Shown here: positions 6,478 through 14,032 of the stretch, in pieces
How the letters are laid out: each line of letters starts with the position of its first letter
How positions within the stretch are numbered: position 1 is the first letter of the stretch
DNA from: Salinisphaeraceae bacterium UBA4764
GTDB lineage: Bacteria; Pseudomonadota; Gammaproteobacteria; Nevskiales; Salinisphaeraceae
Reading direction: 5' to 3'
Length of the DNA stretch: 16,658 nucleotides
Assembly (NCBI GenBank): GCA_002403445.1
Contig: DHHU01000009.1
Span: 28,161-44,818, forward strand
Made by a program: the position numbers and the translations under genes
The notes under the pieces: model-generated
Seen by the model: the letters and a program-made list of their open reading frames with translations, nothing else
What the model was told of the DNA's origin: nothing
Databases searched by the model: none

Positions 6478-8157
6478 CTAAACGCCGTCGAGCTCGAACT
6501 TCAGCAGATCAACCGCCTGCTCGTAACGTTTTTGCAGGTTCGCCGGTGACGTGCCGCCGATCCACATGATGGCAAGTGTGTAACTGTAGCTGTCCTGATC
6601 CATGAGTTGTGACAGGCGCTGACCCGGTTTGGGGCCGATGCTGACAATTGTGTCGGGAATCTTACGCGCGAGATCGGCCAGCTCTTCTGGCCCGGGCACG
6701 CGCTTGACAATGGCGTCCTGATAGGCGCGTATAAAGAACTTGCCGGCATAGGGAAATTCCCCGTCGCGATAGGGGAGTCGTGGGCGTTCTCCCATCGACA
6801 GATCAACGGCGATCTCGTGGTGCGACGCCCCGTCCACCTTGCGGAACAGATCGGCGTGCGATTCGGAAATCCGCGGGTTGACCTCCAGTAGCCAGACCTT
6901 GTCCGTGTTGGCATCCCAGAAGAATTCAACGTTGAACGGCGCGTTGTCGTAGCCGATATGCCGCATATAGGTTTCGATGATCTCGGTCATCCGTTTGCGA
7001 ATGCGCGCCGGTAGCCGCGAGGGATATTGATAGCTGGCAAACGATGAGCCGTTGGCTTCGCGCAGCGAATCCACGGTGCCGTAGACCTTGAGTCGGCCCT
7101 TGTGCACAAAGCCTTCCTGGGTACACATCCGGCCCCCAATGATCGACTCGGCGATACAGTCGCCGCCGCCGATGTTGGCCACTTCATCGGGCATCGAAAC
7201 ACGTTCCAGCAGGTTGTCGAACGGGCCGGAAAATCGCCCGATGTGGGCCCGGATTTCTGCAATGGCGTGATCCCAGTCATCGCGGTTGTCGATCCGGAAC
7301 CCAAGATAGGACGAAAATGACTTGATTGGCTTGACCCAGAACGGGAAGTTCAACCCCAGGTTTTTCAGGGCGTCGTCGTCGAACGGGTCAAATGCGGCGA
7401 ATTTCGGGATGTGCTCGGGAATGCACCGGCGCTGCTCAAACCGACTCCAGAACTTGTGTTCGCATTTCAGCACGGCTTCAAGGGAGGCCGAGGGCAGGCC
7501 GAATTCACGACACAGGATTGGAACCGTGGTACTCACGGGGAAATCGATGTAGTGAATCAAGCCGTCGACCGCGCCGGGGTACTGTTCCAGTTCCTCACGG
7601 GACTTGGACAGAATATGATCGATGTCGTAGTGCTCCTGCTCGAGTACGTCGGAACCATCAAGCAGTTTCAGAAAGTTGTAGTTGTCGGCGTTACGGATCG
7701 ATTGCAGGCGACCCAGATTGAATTCATTGAGGTTGACCACGAACACGTTCTTGCGGCGAAGCGCCGGCCGCGCGTGTTCCGATAGCGGGAAACCGCCGTT
7801 TTCGTCGAGTTCTTCATCGCCGATCAATGCCGGTGCAATCGCGCTGATCAGGCGCATATCGGTTGTGGCCGTCAGGCGAATCTGGTCGTGTTTATCGAGT
7901 ACATAGGCCACACCCGGCTCGACTTTGTGGGAGGTTTTGTCGTCTAGCGCCTGAACTTCGCCTTCGCCTTCGATGCAATAAACTGATTCCAGGTGATGCG
8001 GATAGTGCATCAGCGTCGATGACCCCGCGCGCATCGTCGTATCGTGCAGCGAGTAGCTGACATCCTCGCGCGCCGTGACCAGGCGACGGCTGACCCAGTC
8101 GCCGGTGTCAACGGATCGGTTCGTATTCTCGATGTCGTTCAGATGGATGATGCGCAA
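6478..8157 (-). CDS. Ectoine-synthase-like cupin fused to ATP-grasp ligase
   Basis: A 559-residue fusion. Residues 1-127 align with EctC, the cupin that cyclises N-gamma-acetyl-diaminobutyrate to ectoine, including the block HHLESVYCIEGEGEV (54-68). From ~136 to the end it is an ATP-grasp enzyme paralogous to the protein at 1682-2962: FWVKP (273-277, K276), E411, LLEVNPR (E425, N427, R429), DFPVST 205-210, KCEHKFWSR 231-239, YQYPSRLP 376-383. Against EctC numbering recalled from the literature, W21, R25, T40, Y52, H55, E57, Y85 and E115 are kept, but the iron ligand His93 is Ile, Asn38 is His, Cys105 is Ser and Phe107 is Ile. The TTG at 8157 is chosen because AGGAGAG precedes it by six bases and it puts these residues exactly at EctC positions; an upstream in-frame GTG (8181) would swallow that site. 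No ectA, ectB or ectD is nearby. Product unknown. Confidence 0.9.
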   Translation of the reverse strand: MRIIHLNDIENTNRSVDTGDWVSRRLVTAREDVSYSLHDTTMRAGSSTLMHYPHHLESVYCIEGEGEVQALDDKTSHKVEPGVAYVLDKHDQIRLTATTDMRLISAIAPALIGDEELDENGGFPLSEHARPALRRKNVFVVNLNEFNLGRLQSIRNADNYNFLKLLDGSDVLEQEHYDIDHILSKSREELEQYPGAVDGLIHYIDFPVSTTVPILCREFGLPSASLEAVLKCEHKFWSRFEQRRCIPEHIPKFAAFDPFDDDALKNLGLNFPFWVKPIKSFSSYLGFRIDNRDDWDHAIAEIRAHIGRFSGPFDNLLERVSMPDEVANIGGGDCIAESIIGGRMCTQEGFVHKGRLKVYGTVDSLREANGSSFASYQYPSRLPARIRKRMTEIIETYMRHIGYDNAPFNVEFFWDANTDKVWLLEVNPRISESHADLFRKVDGASHHEIAVDLSMGERPRLPYRDGEFPYAGKFFIRAYQDAIVKRVPGPEELADLARKIPDTIVSIGPKPGQRLSQLMDQDSYSYTLAIMWIGGTSPANLQKRYEQAVDLLKFELDGV

Positions 8158-8163
8158 AACCAG

Positions 8164-8170
8164 CTCTCCT
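8164..8170 (-). promoter_or_regulatory. Shine-Dalgarno site deciding a TTG start
   Basis: AGGAGAG on the minus strand, six bases before the TTG at 8157. It supports that non-ATG start over the in-frame GTG at 8181 of the fusion gene. Confidence 0.75.
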
Positions 8171-8370
8171 GTTGCGGGCACATCGGTAAGTCATAGCTCG
8201 GTGCCCGGTGTTAATCCAGTCATCAACGCTAGGCTACGGATCGTCATCAATGCAAGACGTTAGCCTTTTAAACTAGACGAGCGCGGCAGCGAAACAACAG
8301 AACACGGTATTGGAGGGGCTCTTGGTTTGCTCTTGTGCGTCGCTCGCGTTATCGGCGAATGCGGGGAAGA

Positions 8371-9729
8371 CTAGCGGGTGTCTTGCCCGGCACGACCTCG
8401 GCGTTGCCGGTTACGCTTGCCCCCACCGGGGCTGTTGCGCCGGCGTTGGGCGGGCTTATTAGCGTTTGATTTATCGGGGTGGCGTTCATCAGTTTTGGCG
8501 TTGCCGCGGTGGTGTTTGCCGCTATTCTTGTTTTGCGAGGCGGTATTGTTTTGGTTTTTGCTGCGCTTGAGTGGGTCATTGACCTCACCAGGCTCCGCTT
8601 CGCCGTCTCGCAGATCAATGTCGGGCAGCGTCATGCGCTCGATCTGGCCACCGACCAATTTCTCGATGTCTTTGAGATATTTGCGCTCATCAGGCCCGAC
8701 CAGCGACAACGCCTGACCATCGGCGCCTGCACGGCCGGTACGGCCGATCCGGTGAACATAGTCCTCGGGAACATTGGGCAAATCGAAGTTCACGACGTGC
8801 GGCAGCATGTCAATATCGATGCCACGTGCTGCGATGTCGGTCGCCACGAGCGCTTGAGTGTCGAGTTGCTTGAACGAGGCGAGGGCGCGCGTACGAGCGT
8901 TCTGGCTTTTATTGCCGTGTAGTGCGGCGGCGCTGATGCCGTCCTCAGCCAACTGCTTGGCCAGTCGGTTAGCACCGTGTTTAGTGCGCGTAAAAATCAA
9001 TACCTGGACCCAGTTGCCCTCGCGGATGAGGTGCGACAGGGCCGCCCGCTTGCGCGATTTTTCTACCATCAGCACGCGCTGATCGACACTCTCGGCGGCC
9101 GAATTGCGCGGTGCGACGTCAATCTCTATCGGTTTGTTAAGGATGCTGGTGGCCAGCTTGCGAATGTCTTTGGAAAAAGTGGCCGAGAACATCAGGCGCT
9201 GACGTACGCTCGGCAGATATTTCAGTACTCGACGGATGTCGTGAATGAAGCCCATATCGAGCATCCGATCGGCTTCATCGAGCACTAGAGTGTCCACACC
9301 CGATAGATCGACGTTGTGGCTGTCGAGATGATCCAGAAGTCGGCCGGGTGTGGCCACGATCAGATCCACGCCTTGCCTGAACGCCTTGATCTGGGGTTGG
9401 TAGCCCACACCGCCATAGACTACGGCTGTACGCAGTTTTGTTTCGGCGCCGTAGGTCCGCACCGACTCGGCAACCTGCGCAGCCAGCTCACGTGTTGGCG
9501 TCAGCACCAGTACGCGGGCTTTCTTTTGCGGTTTGTCGCCCAGCTTTTCGAGCAGGGGCAGCGTGAAGGCAGCCGTTTTGCCGGTTCCGGTTTGAGCCGC
9601 CGCCAGGATATCGGTGCCGCCCAGTACAGCCGGAATGGCGCGCGTCTGGATTGCGGTAGGTTGGGTATAGCCCTGATCTTCGATGGCATTGAGCAGCCGT
9701 GACGACAGGCCGAGTTCTTGAAACGACAT
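8371..9729 (-). CDS. rhlE: DEAD-box ATP-dependent RNA helicase, RhlE-like
   Basis: A 452-residue RNA helicase with all core motifs: Q motif (about 21-33), Walker A AQTGTGKT (45-52), PTRELA (78-83), DEAD (151-154), SAT (182-184), LIFTRTK (244-250), ATDIAARGID (296-305) and HRIGRTGR (326-333). After about 380 comes a basic tail rich in Asn, Lys, Arg, Gly and Ser, as in RhlE proteins, where such tails hold RNA or mRNA-decay and ribosome-assembly partners. Start: the Met at 9729 gives the family N-terminus MSFQELGLS; an in-frame upstream Met (9804) would add an unrelated serine/arginine-rich leader. The ribosome site is weak (GAAGA). It is a separate unit upstream of the fusion gene, in the same direction, with a 213-base gap. 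RhlE rather than RhlB or DeaD is judged from the N-terminus and length. Confidence 0.92.
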   Translation of the reverse strand: MSFQELGLSSRLLNAIEDQGYTQPTAIQTRAIPAVLGGTDILAAAQTGTGKTAAFTLPLLEKLGDKPQKKARVLVLTPTRELAAQVAESVRTYGAETKLRTAVVYGGVGYQPQIKAFRQGVDLIVATPGRLLDHLDSHNVDLSGVDTLVLDEADRMLDMGFIHDIRRVLKYLPSVRQRLMFSATFSKDIRKLATSILNKPIEIDVAPRNSAAESVDQRVLMVEKSRKRAALSHLIREGNWVQVLIFTRTKHGANRLAKQLAEDGISAAALHGNKSQNARTRALASFKQLDTQALVATDIAARGIDIDMLPHVVNFDLPNVPEDYVHRIGRTGRAGADGQALSLVGPDERKYLKDIEKLVGGQIERMTLPDIDLRDGEAEPGEVNDPLKRSKNQNNTASQNKNSGKHHRGNAKTDERHPDKSNANKPAQRRRNSPGGGKRNRQRRGRAGQDTR

Positions 9730-9961
9730 GAGTAATCTTCGGTTTGTGGAACGTCGGCTTGAAAAAGGGGACACCGAGCACGATCCGGGAAACTTCCGGA
9801 ACAAAAAACGCTGCGACGTGGAACGATCAGCCGATCTGGAATGTGGTTGGCCGGCACACGATGTGAGCCGTTGGGTGTTTACTATACGCCAAAAGTCGAT
9901 TGGAAACCGACGGTGCGACTATCCAGTCGAATTGTCGCAAGACATACGTTAATTATTGTGG

Positions 9962-9973
9962 CCTCGATCGAGG
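9962..9973. repeat. 12-bp perfect palindrome
   Basis: CCTCGATCGAGG, upstream of the possible promoter of the GltB-like gene. It could be an operator, but a palindrome this short is expected by chance a few times in a window of this size. Confidence 0.3.
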
Positions 9974-9986
9974 GTCGTCGGGCCGA

Positions 9987-10015
9987 CTATTGATCAGCCA
10001 AGTGTTTCGTATACT
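9987..10015 (+). promoter_or_regulatory. Possible promoter of the GltB-like gene
   Basis: A good -10 box TATACT (10010-10015) with a poor -35 CTATTG (9987-9992) at a 17-base spacing; the better TTGATC (9990-9995) would leave only 14 bases. It lies 65 bases before the ATG at 10081. Confidence 0.3.
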
Positions 10016-10080
10016 GGGTTTGAGTTACGTTTTGCGGGGTTGCCTCAGCCGCCGACGCAAACAACGGCATAGGTGATGGA

Positions 10081-11685
10081 ATGCGCTATATTGTATTGAT
10101 AGGGAGCTGGGTTATTGGCTTGGCCTCTGCGGCGGCAGCGATCGCGACGTTGTCGGTCTTGTTGGCCATTATCGCGGTCGTTTTTATTGGGGCCGGCCTG
10201 GTTGGACTCCGCGATCTGTTTCAGCCGCAGCACGCACTGCTTCGGAACTATCCACTGCTTGCGCGTTTTCGCTGGTTCTTCGAAAAGATCCGCCCAGAAC
10301 TCCGGCAATATCTGTTCGAGTCGGATACCGAGGCCGCGCCGTTTTCACGCGAGCAGCGTTCGCTGGTGTACGCGCGTTCCAAGGGCGTCAACGACGCCGA
10401 TCCGTTCGGAACCCAGCAAAACGTGTACGCCGAAGGCCATGAATGGATCACTCACTCAATCGCTGCCTGTAAAGCCAGCGAGACACCACCGTTCATCATA
10501 ATTGGCGGGCCTGACTGTACGCAGCCGTATAAATCTTCGACGCTCAATATCTCGGCTATGAGTTTCGGTGCGCTGTCAGCCAATGCCATCCGGGCACTCA
10601 ACAAGGGCGCGGCATTGGGTGGCTTTGCCCACGATACGGGCGAAGGCTCGGTCAGCCGCCATCATTGCGAGTTCGGGGGGGACTTGATCTGGGAAATCGG
10701 CAGTGGTTATTTCGGCTGTCGACGAACGGACGGCGGATTTGATCGCGATCAGTTCGTCACTATGGCCTCGAAAGAGCAGATCAAGATGATCGAGATTAAA
10801 CTATCTCAGGGGGCCAAACCCGGCCACGGAGGTGTGCTGCCGGGGTCCAAGGTAACCCCGGAAATTGCTGAAGCGCGCGGTGTGCCGGTCGGCCAGACGT
10901 GTATCTCGCCCGCCTCGCACACGGCATTTTCCACCCCAGTCGAAATGATGAATTTCATCGCAGATCTGCGCCAGGCGGCATCGGGCAAGCCCATCGGCTT
11001 CAAATTGTGCATCGGTCAGGGCTGGGAGTTCATGGCCCTGGTCAAGGCCATGCTCGAAACCGGCATAACCCCGGATTTCATTGTTATCGACGGGGCCGAG
11101 GGCGGCACAGGGGCCGCCCCACTGGAGCTGGCCGACAACGTCGGCACCCCGCTGCGTGAAGGATTGATCTGGGCGCAGAATTGCCTGGTCGGTGCTGGCT
11201 TGCGAGACAAGATCAAACTCGGCGCCTCCGGCAAAATCACCTCGGGGTTTCGCATGGCGTCGAACATGGCGCTGGGGGCCGACTTCTGCAACTCGGCGCG
11301 CGGATTCATGTTTGCCGTTGGATGTGTTCAGTCCGAGTCTTGTCACACGGACCTCTGCCCGACCGGTGTCGCTACCCAGAACAAATGGCGCCAACGTGCT
11401 GTGGTCGTACCGGACAAGGCCGAGCGAGTCTTTCATTACCACGACAGCACTGTAGCGGCCATGCAGGAAGTGTTGGCCACGGCCGGACTGACCGACCCCC
11501 AACAACTCACGCCGGCCCATCTATGTCGGCGCACATCGGATTCCGAAATCTTCAACGCCAACGATATCTATCGATTTCTGCGGTCGGGTGAGCTGCTCGA
11601 AAGCAATCGCGATGATTTTTACGAACGATCCTGGGCCAAGGCCCAGGCCCATACATTCGAACCCGCCGAAGTTGCGGCCGTGTGA
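10081..11685 (+). CDS. Membrane-anchored FMN-binding glutamate synthase-like protein
   Basis: A 534-residue protein homologous to the synthase (FMN, Fe-S) part of the glutamate synthase large subunit, without the glutaminase domain. Residues 5-43 are very hydrophobic (one or two membrane segments), so it is probably anchored in the inner membrane. The catalytic barrel spans about 150-460: SAMSFGALS (158-166), KPGHGG (246-251), the glycine-rich phosphate-binding region GAEGGTGAAP (338-347). C415, C421 and C426 have the C-x5-C-x4-C spacing that binds the [3Fe-4S] cluster of GltS, followed by PTGVATQ. The start has AGGTGA four bases upstream. No small-subunit or glutaminase gene is adjacent. By analogy it transfers electrons from FMN to an imino or related acceptor; the substrate of these stand-alone proteins is not settled. 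Tail to tail with the YhiN-like gene. Confidence 0.9.
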   Translation: MRYIVLIGSWVIGLASAAAAIATLSVLLAIIAVVFIGAGLVGLRDLFQPQHALLRNYPLLARFRWFFEKIRPELRQYLFESDTEAAPFSREQRSLVYARSKGVNDADPFGTQQNVYAEGHEWITHSIAACKASETPPFIIIGGPDCTQPYKSSTLNISAMSFGALSANAIRALNKGAALGGFAHDTGEGSVSRHHCEFGGDLIWEIGSGYFGCRRTDGGFDRDQFVTMASKEQIKMIEIKLSQGAKPGHGGVLPGSKVTPEIAEARGVPVGQTCISPASHTAFSTPVEMMNFIADLRQAASGKPIGFKLCIGQGWEFMALVKAMLETGITPDFIVIDGAEGGTGAAPLELADNVGTPLREGLIWAQNCLVGAGLRDKIKLGASGKITSGFRMASNMALGADFCNSARGFMFAVGCVQSESCHTDLCPTGVATQNKWRQRAVVVPDKAERVFHYHDSTVAAMQEVLATAGLTDPQQLTPAHLCRRTSDSEIFNANDIYRFLRSGELLESNRDDFYERSWAKAQAHTFEPAEVAAV

Positions 11686-11712
11686 TGGCGTGACTATCCA
11701 GCCCCTTTCGCC

Positions 11713-12888
11713 CTAAACGGATTGGCCTGCTGCGTGCCCCGATGCCCAAGCCCACTGGAAGTTGTAACCGCCGAGGTGGCCGGTCACATCCAGCACCTCA
11801 CCGATGAAGTAGAGGCCGGGCACAAGCCTGGATTCGAATTGGCTGGAAGACACGCTATCGACATCCACCCCGCCGAGTGTGACTTCGGCGGTCTTATAAC
11901 CTTCGGTACTGCTGGGTTCGAACGGCCAGGCATGTAACCAGGCCGCAATCCTGTCCAATCCCTGCTTGTTCATCTGTTTCAAGGGGGGGTTGTGTAATGC
12001 GATTTCACAGAGACGGGCCGCCAAACGTTTGGGCAGCACTTCCGCCAAAACGGTTTTCAAACGGGCATCGGGCCGGGCGCGTTGGCGCTTCGTCAACCAA
12101 TCGGTGCCGTCATGGTCGGGCAGGAGATCGACGTGAACCGGCGTGCCGGGTTGCCAATAAGAGGATAACTGCAGAATAGAGGGGCCGCTGATGCCGCGAT
12201 GCGTAAATAATAGGCCGGCATCGAATCTATGACCGGCTGCTTCGGTGGCTGCGGGCAGGGCCAGTCCAGACAATTCTGCGTAGTTGGCCAGCTCTGAATT
12301 TTCAAACACCAAGGGAACCAGCCCTGCACGCGTCGGCCGAATGGCGTGCCCGAACTGCCGCGCCAGGTCGTAGCCGAGGCCGCTCGCGCCCATTTTCGGA
12401 ATCGACAAGCCGCCGGTGGCCACAACCAGCGATTCGCCGTTGAAAGCACCCAGCGCGGTGTCGATGCGAAAACCGCCGTCCACTGATTGCACTTGCGAAA
12501 TACCGGCTCGGGTTTCAATGCGTACACCGGCGGCATCGCATTCATCCTGCAGCATGGCGACGATCTGTTTCGACGATCCGTCGCAAAAAAGCTGGCCCAA
12601 TTCTTTTTCGTGGTAGGCGATGCCGTGGCGCTCGACCATGGCGATGAAATCCCATTGCGTATAGCGCGCTAATGCCGACTTGCAGAAATGTGGGTTGGGG
12701 CAGATAAAGTTGTCCGGTGTGACGTCCAGATTGGTGAAATTGCAGCGACCGCCACCCGACATCAGGATCTTCTTACCGATTCGGTTGCTGCCTTCTAAAA
12801 CCAGGACACGCCGGCCACGCGCTCCCGCGGTCATCGCGCACATCAGACCGGCAGCGCCGCCACCCAACACAATGACGTCGTAATCCAT
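11713..12888 (-). CDS. YhiN/HI0933-family FAD-dependent oxidoreductase
   Basis: A 391-residue flavoprotein of the BaiN/YhiN/HI0933 family (often named aminoacetone oxidase family). The N-terminal FAD-binding fold has GGGAAG (9-14) after DYDVIVLG. The family block GKKILMSGGGRCNFTN is at 38-53. The C-terminal region has TLGGVDVDSVSS and GEVLDVTGHLGGYNFQWAWASG, where the second FAD contacts lie. Length is usual. I start at 12888, giving MDYDVIV directly before the dinucleotide-binding strand; an upstream in-frame Met (12984) would add a leader foreign to the family, and neither has a strong ribosome site. Cytosolic; the physiological substrate is poorly defined for this family. Only 27 bases separate its stop from the stop of the GltB-like gene, and no terminator hairpin is evident there. 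Confidence 0.92.
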   Translation of the reverse strand: MDYDVIVLGGGAAGLMCAMTAGARGRRVLVLEGSNRIGKKILMSGGGRCNFTNLDVTPDNFICPNPHFCKSALARYTQWDFIAMVERHGIAYHEKELGQLFCDGSSKQIVAMLQDECDAAGVRIETRAGISQVQSVDGGFRIDTALGAFNGESLVVATGGLSIPKMGASGLGYDLARQFGHAIRPTRAGLVPLVFENSELANYAELSGLALPAATEAAGHRFDAGLLFTHRGISGPSILQLSSYWQPGTPVHVDLLPDHDGTDWLTKRQRARPDARLKTVLAEVLPKRLAARLCEIALHNPPLKQMNKQGLDRIAAWLHAWPFEPSSTEGYKTAEVTLGGVDVDSVSSSQFESRLVPGLYFIGEVLDVTGHLGGYNFQWAWASGHAAGQSV

Positions 12889-13108
12889 CAAATCTGGACG
12901 CAACAGAAACTTTTGAAATGACCCATCATTCGGTAACGACAATGTGGATGGCAACGAGTGATTCGAGTAGCACGTCGCGGCCATGTACTTTGGTTCGATA
13001 AATCGTGGGGCGTTGGACAGGCAGAGGCCATATTACGAATAGGGCTAGGGCAGAACAGCCGAAGTCTTTACCTTATTACCTCTTGTTGTTGCTCGTGAAA
13101 TCAGATCA
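12889..13108. other. Intergenic region, no gene seen
   Basis: 220 bases downstream of the ABC permease gene and upstream of the YhiN-like gene, both on the minus strand. No clear terminator hairpin or promoter; the two could be one transcript, but the gap makes this uncertain. Confidence 0.4.
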
Positions 13109-14032
13109 TTAGGCTAGTACCGCGTGGCGGCGGCGGCAGTAGGTTGCCGCCGCTAGAAAGGCGAGGCCGAGGATCACGCCGCCCCAAGGATCGGGCTGCG
13201 ACATGGGCTGGTAGACCCAAGCAAGGGCGGTAGCCGGCGCCTGCCCGGCTTCGATGGACTGCAGGGCATGGCCGACACCGGCCGGTACCAGCGGTGCGGC
13301 CACCCAGTGCCAGATCGGGTTGGGCAGGCCGAAAACGTTAAGCAGGGCGCACAGTAACGGCATCCCAAGGGCAATGATAGCCGGATGCCGGCGGACCGCG
13401 GCCGAGCACAGCATCAGCCAGCCCAGCCCGGGCGTGAGGCTGATCGCATAGACCGGCAACACCCCCAGCACCAGCGCACTGAAACCGACAAGCCTCGCCG
13501 CCGTCATCGGCGGCGTCGGTCCGGCCGTCATCGGCAGTCCGATGTTTATGGCCCACGCCGCCCAGACAGTTGTGAGACCGGTGACGGCATACACCAGCGG
13601 CAGCACGGCGAGTCCGGTGATGGCCTTGGCGGCAACGCACTGGGCATCGCTGATCGGCAGCGATTTCCAGAACAACAGGCTGCGATCGCGGCGCTCGTCG
13701 TAGAGACAGGCCAGGCCATAGGAAAACAAGGCCACCGCCAGGGTTAGGGCGAACAACACGGCGATGGTATTGAGCAGCAGATCGTAACCGCCAAGCGCCG
13801 CCAGCGACCCGATCATGTGCGTGCCGGTGCGGTTGCCGGAGACCGATTCCAGCGCTCGAGTGGAGTGATACATGACGTGCAGGCCGCCAGCCGGAGCCTG
13901 GCCGCCCAGCGACAGTGCTAGATCGAGCGCGATAATTGCCAAACCGAGCCCGATCGCCAATGCCCACAATCGGCGGTGCTCCAGGTACTCGCGCAATAGC
14001 AGCCATAAGATCGGGCGCAGCCGTTGCTTCAT
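13109..14032 (-). CDS. ABC transporter permease
   Basis: A 307-residue integral membrane protein with about six hydrophobic segments (for example near residues 22-42, 85-110, 135-165, 185-215, 220-240 and 282-298), arranged as in ABC-2-type exporter permeases. The cytoplasmic block DERRDRSLLFWKSLPISD, after the second segment, is typical of permeases paired with YtrB/CcmA-like ATPases, where it acts as a coupling element. Its ATG overlaps the stop of the upstream ATPase gene by four bases (ATGA), so the two are translationally coupled and form one transporter. The substrate is unknown; drug, peptide or lipid-type export is usual for this class. Confidence 0.88.
   Translation of the reverse strand: MKQRLRPILWLLLREYLEHRRLWALAIGLGLAIIALDLALSLGGQAPAGGLHVMYHSTRALESVSGNRTGTHMIGSLAALGGYDLLLNTIAVLFALTLAVALFSYGLACLYDERRDRSLLFWKSLPISDAQCVAAKAITGLAVLPLVYAVTGLTTVWAAWAINIGLPMTAGPTPPMTAARLVGFSALVLGVLPVYAISLTPGLGWLMLCSAAVRRHPAIIALGMPLLCALLNVFGLPNPIWHWVAAPLVPAGVGHALQSIEAGQAPATALAWVYQPMSQPDPWGGVILGLAFLAAATYCRRRHAVLA

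Larger units (their letters stand above)
9730..10080. other. Divergent promoter region between rhlE and the GltB-like gene
   Basis: 351 bases without a gene, upstream of both flanking genes, so promoters for both should lie here. Seen: a possible -10 TATAGT on the minus strand (complement of the actata near 9890) without a good -35, and the plus-strand elements listed separately. Confidence 0.5.

Noticed and set aside
10801..11520. Antisense open frame in the GltB-like gene (239 codons)
   Set aside because: A shadow of a clear family gene with no domain signature.
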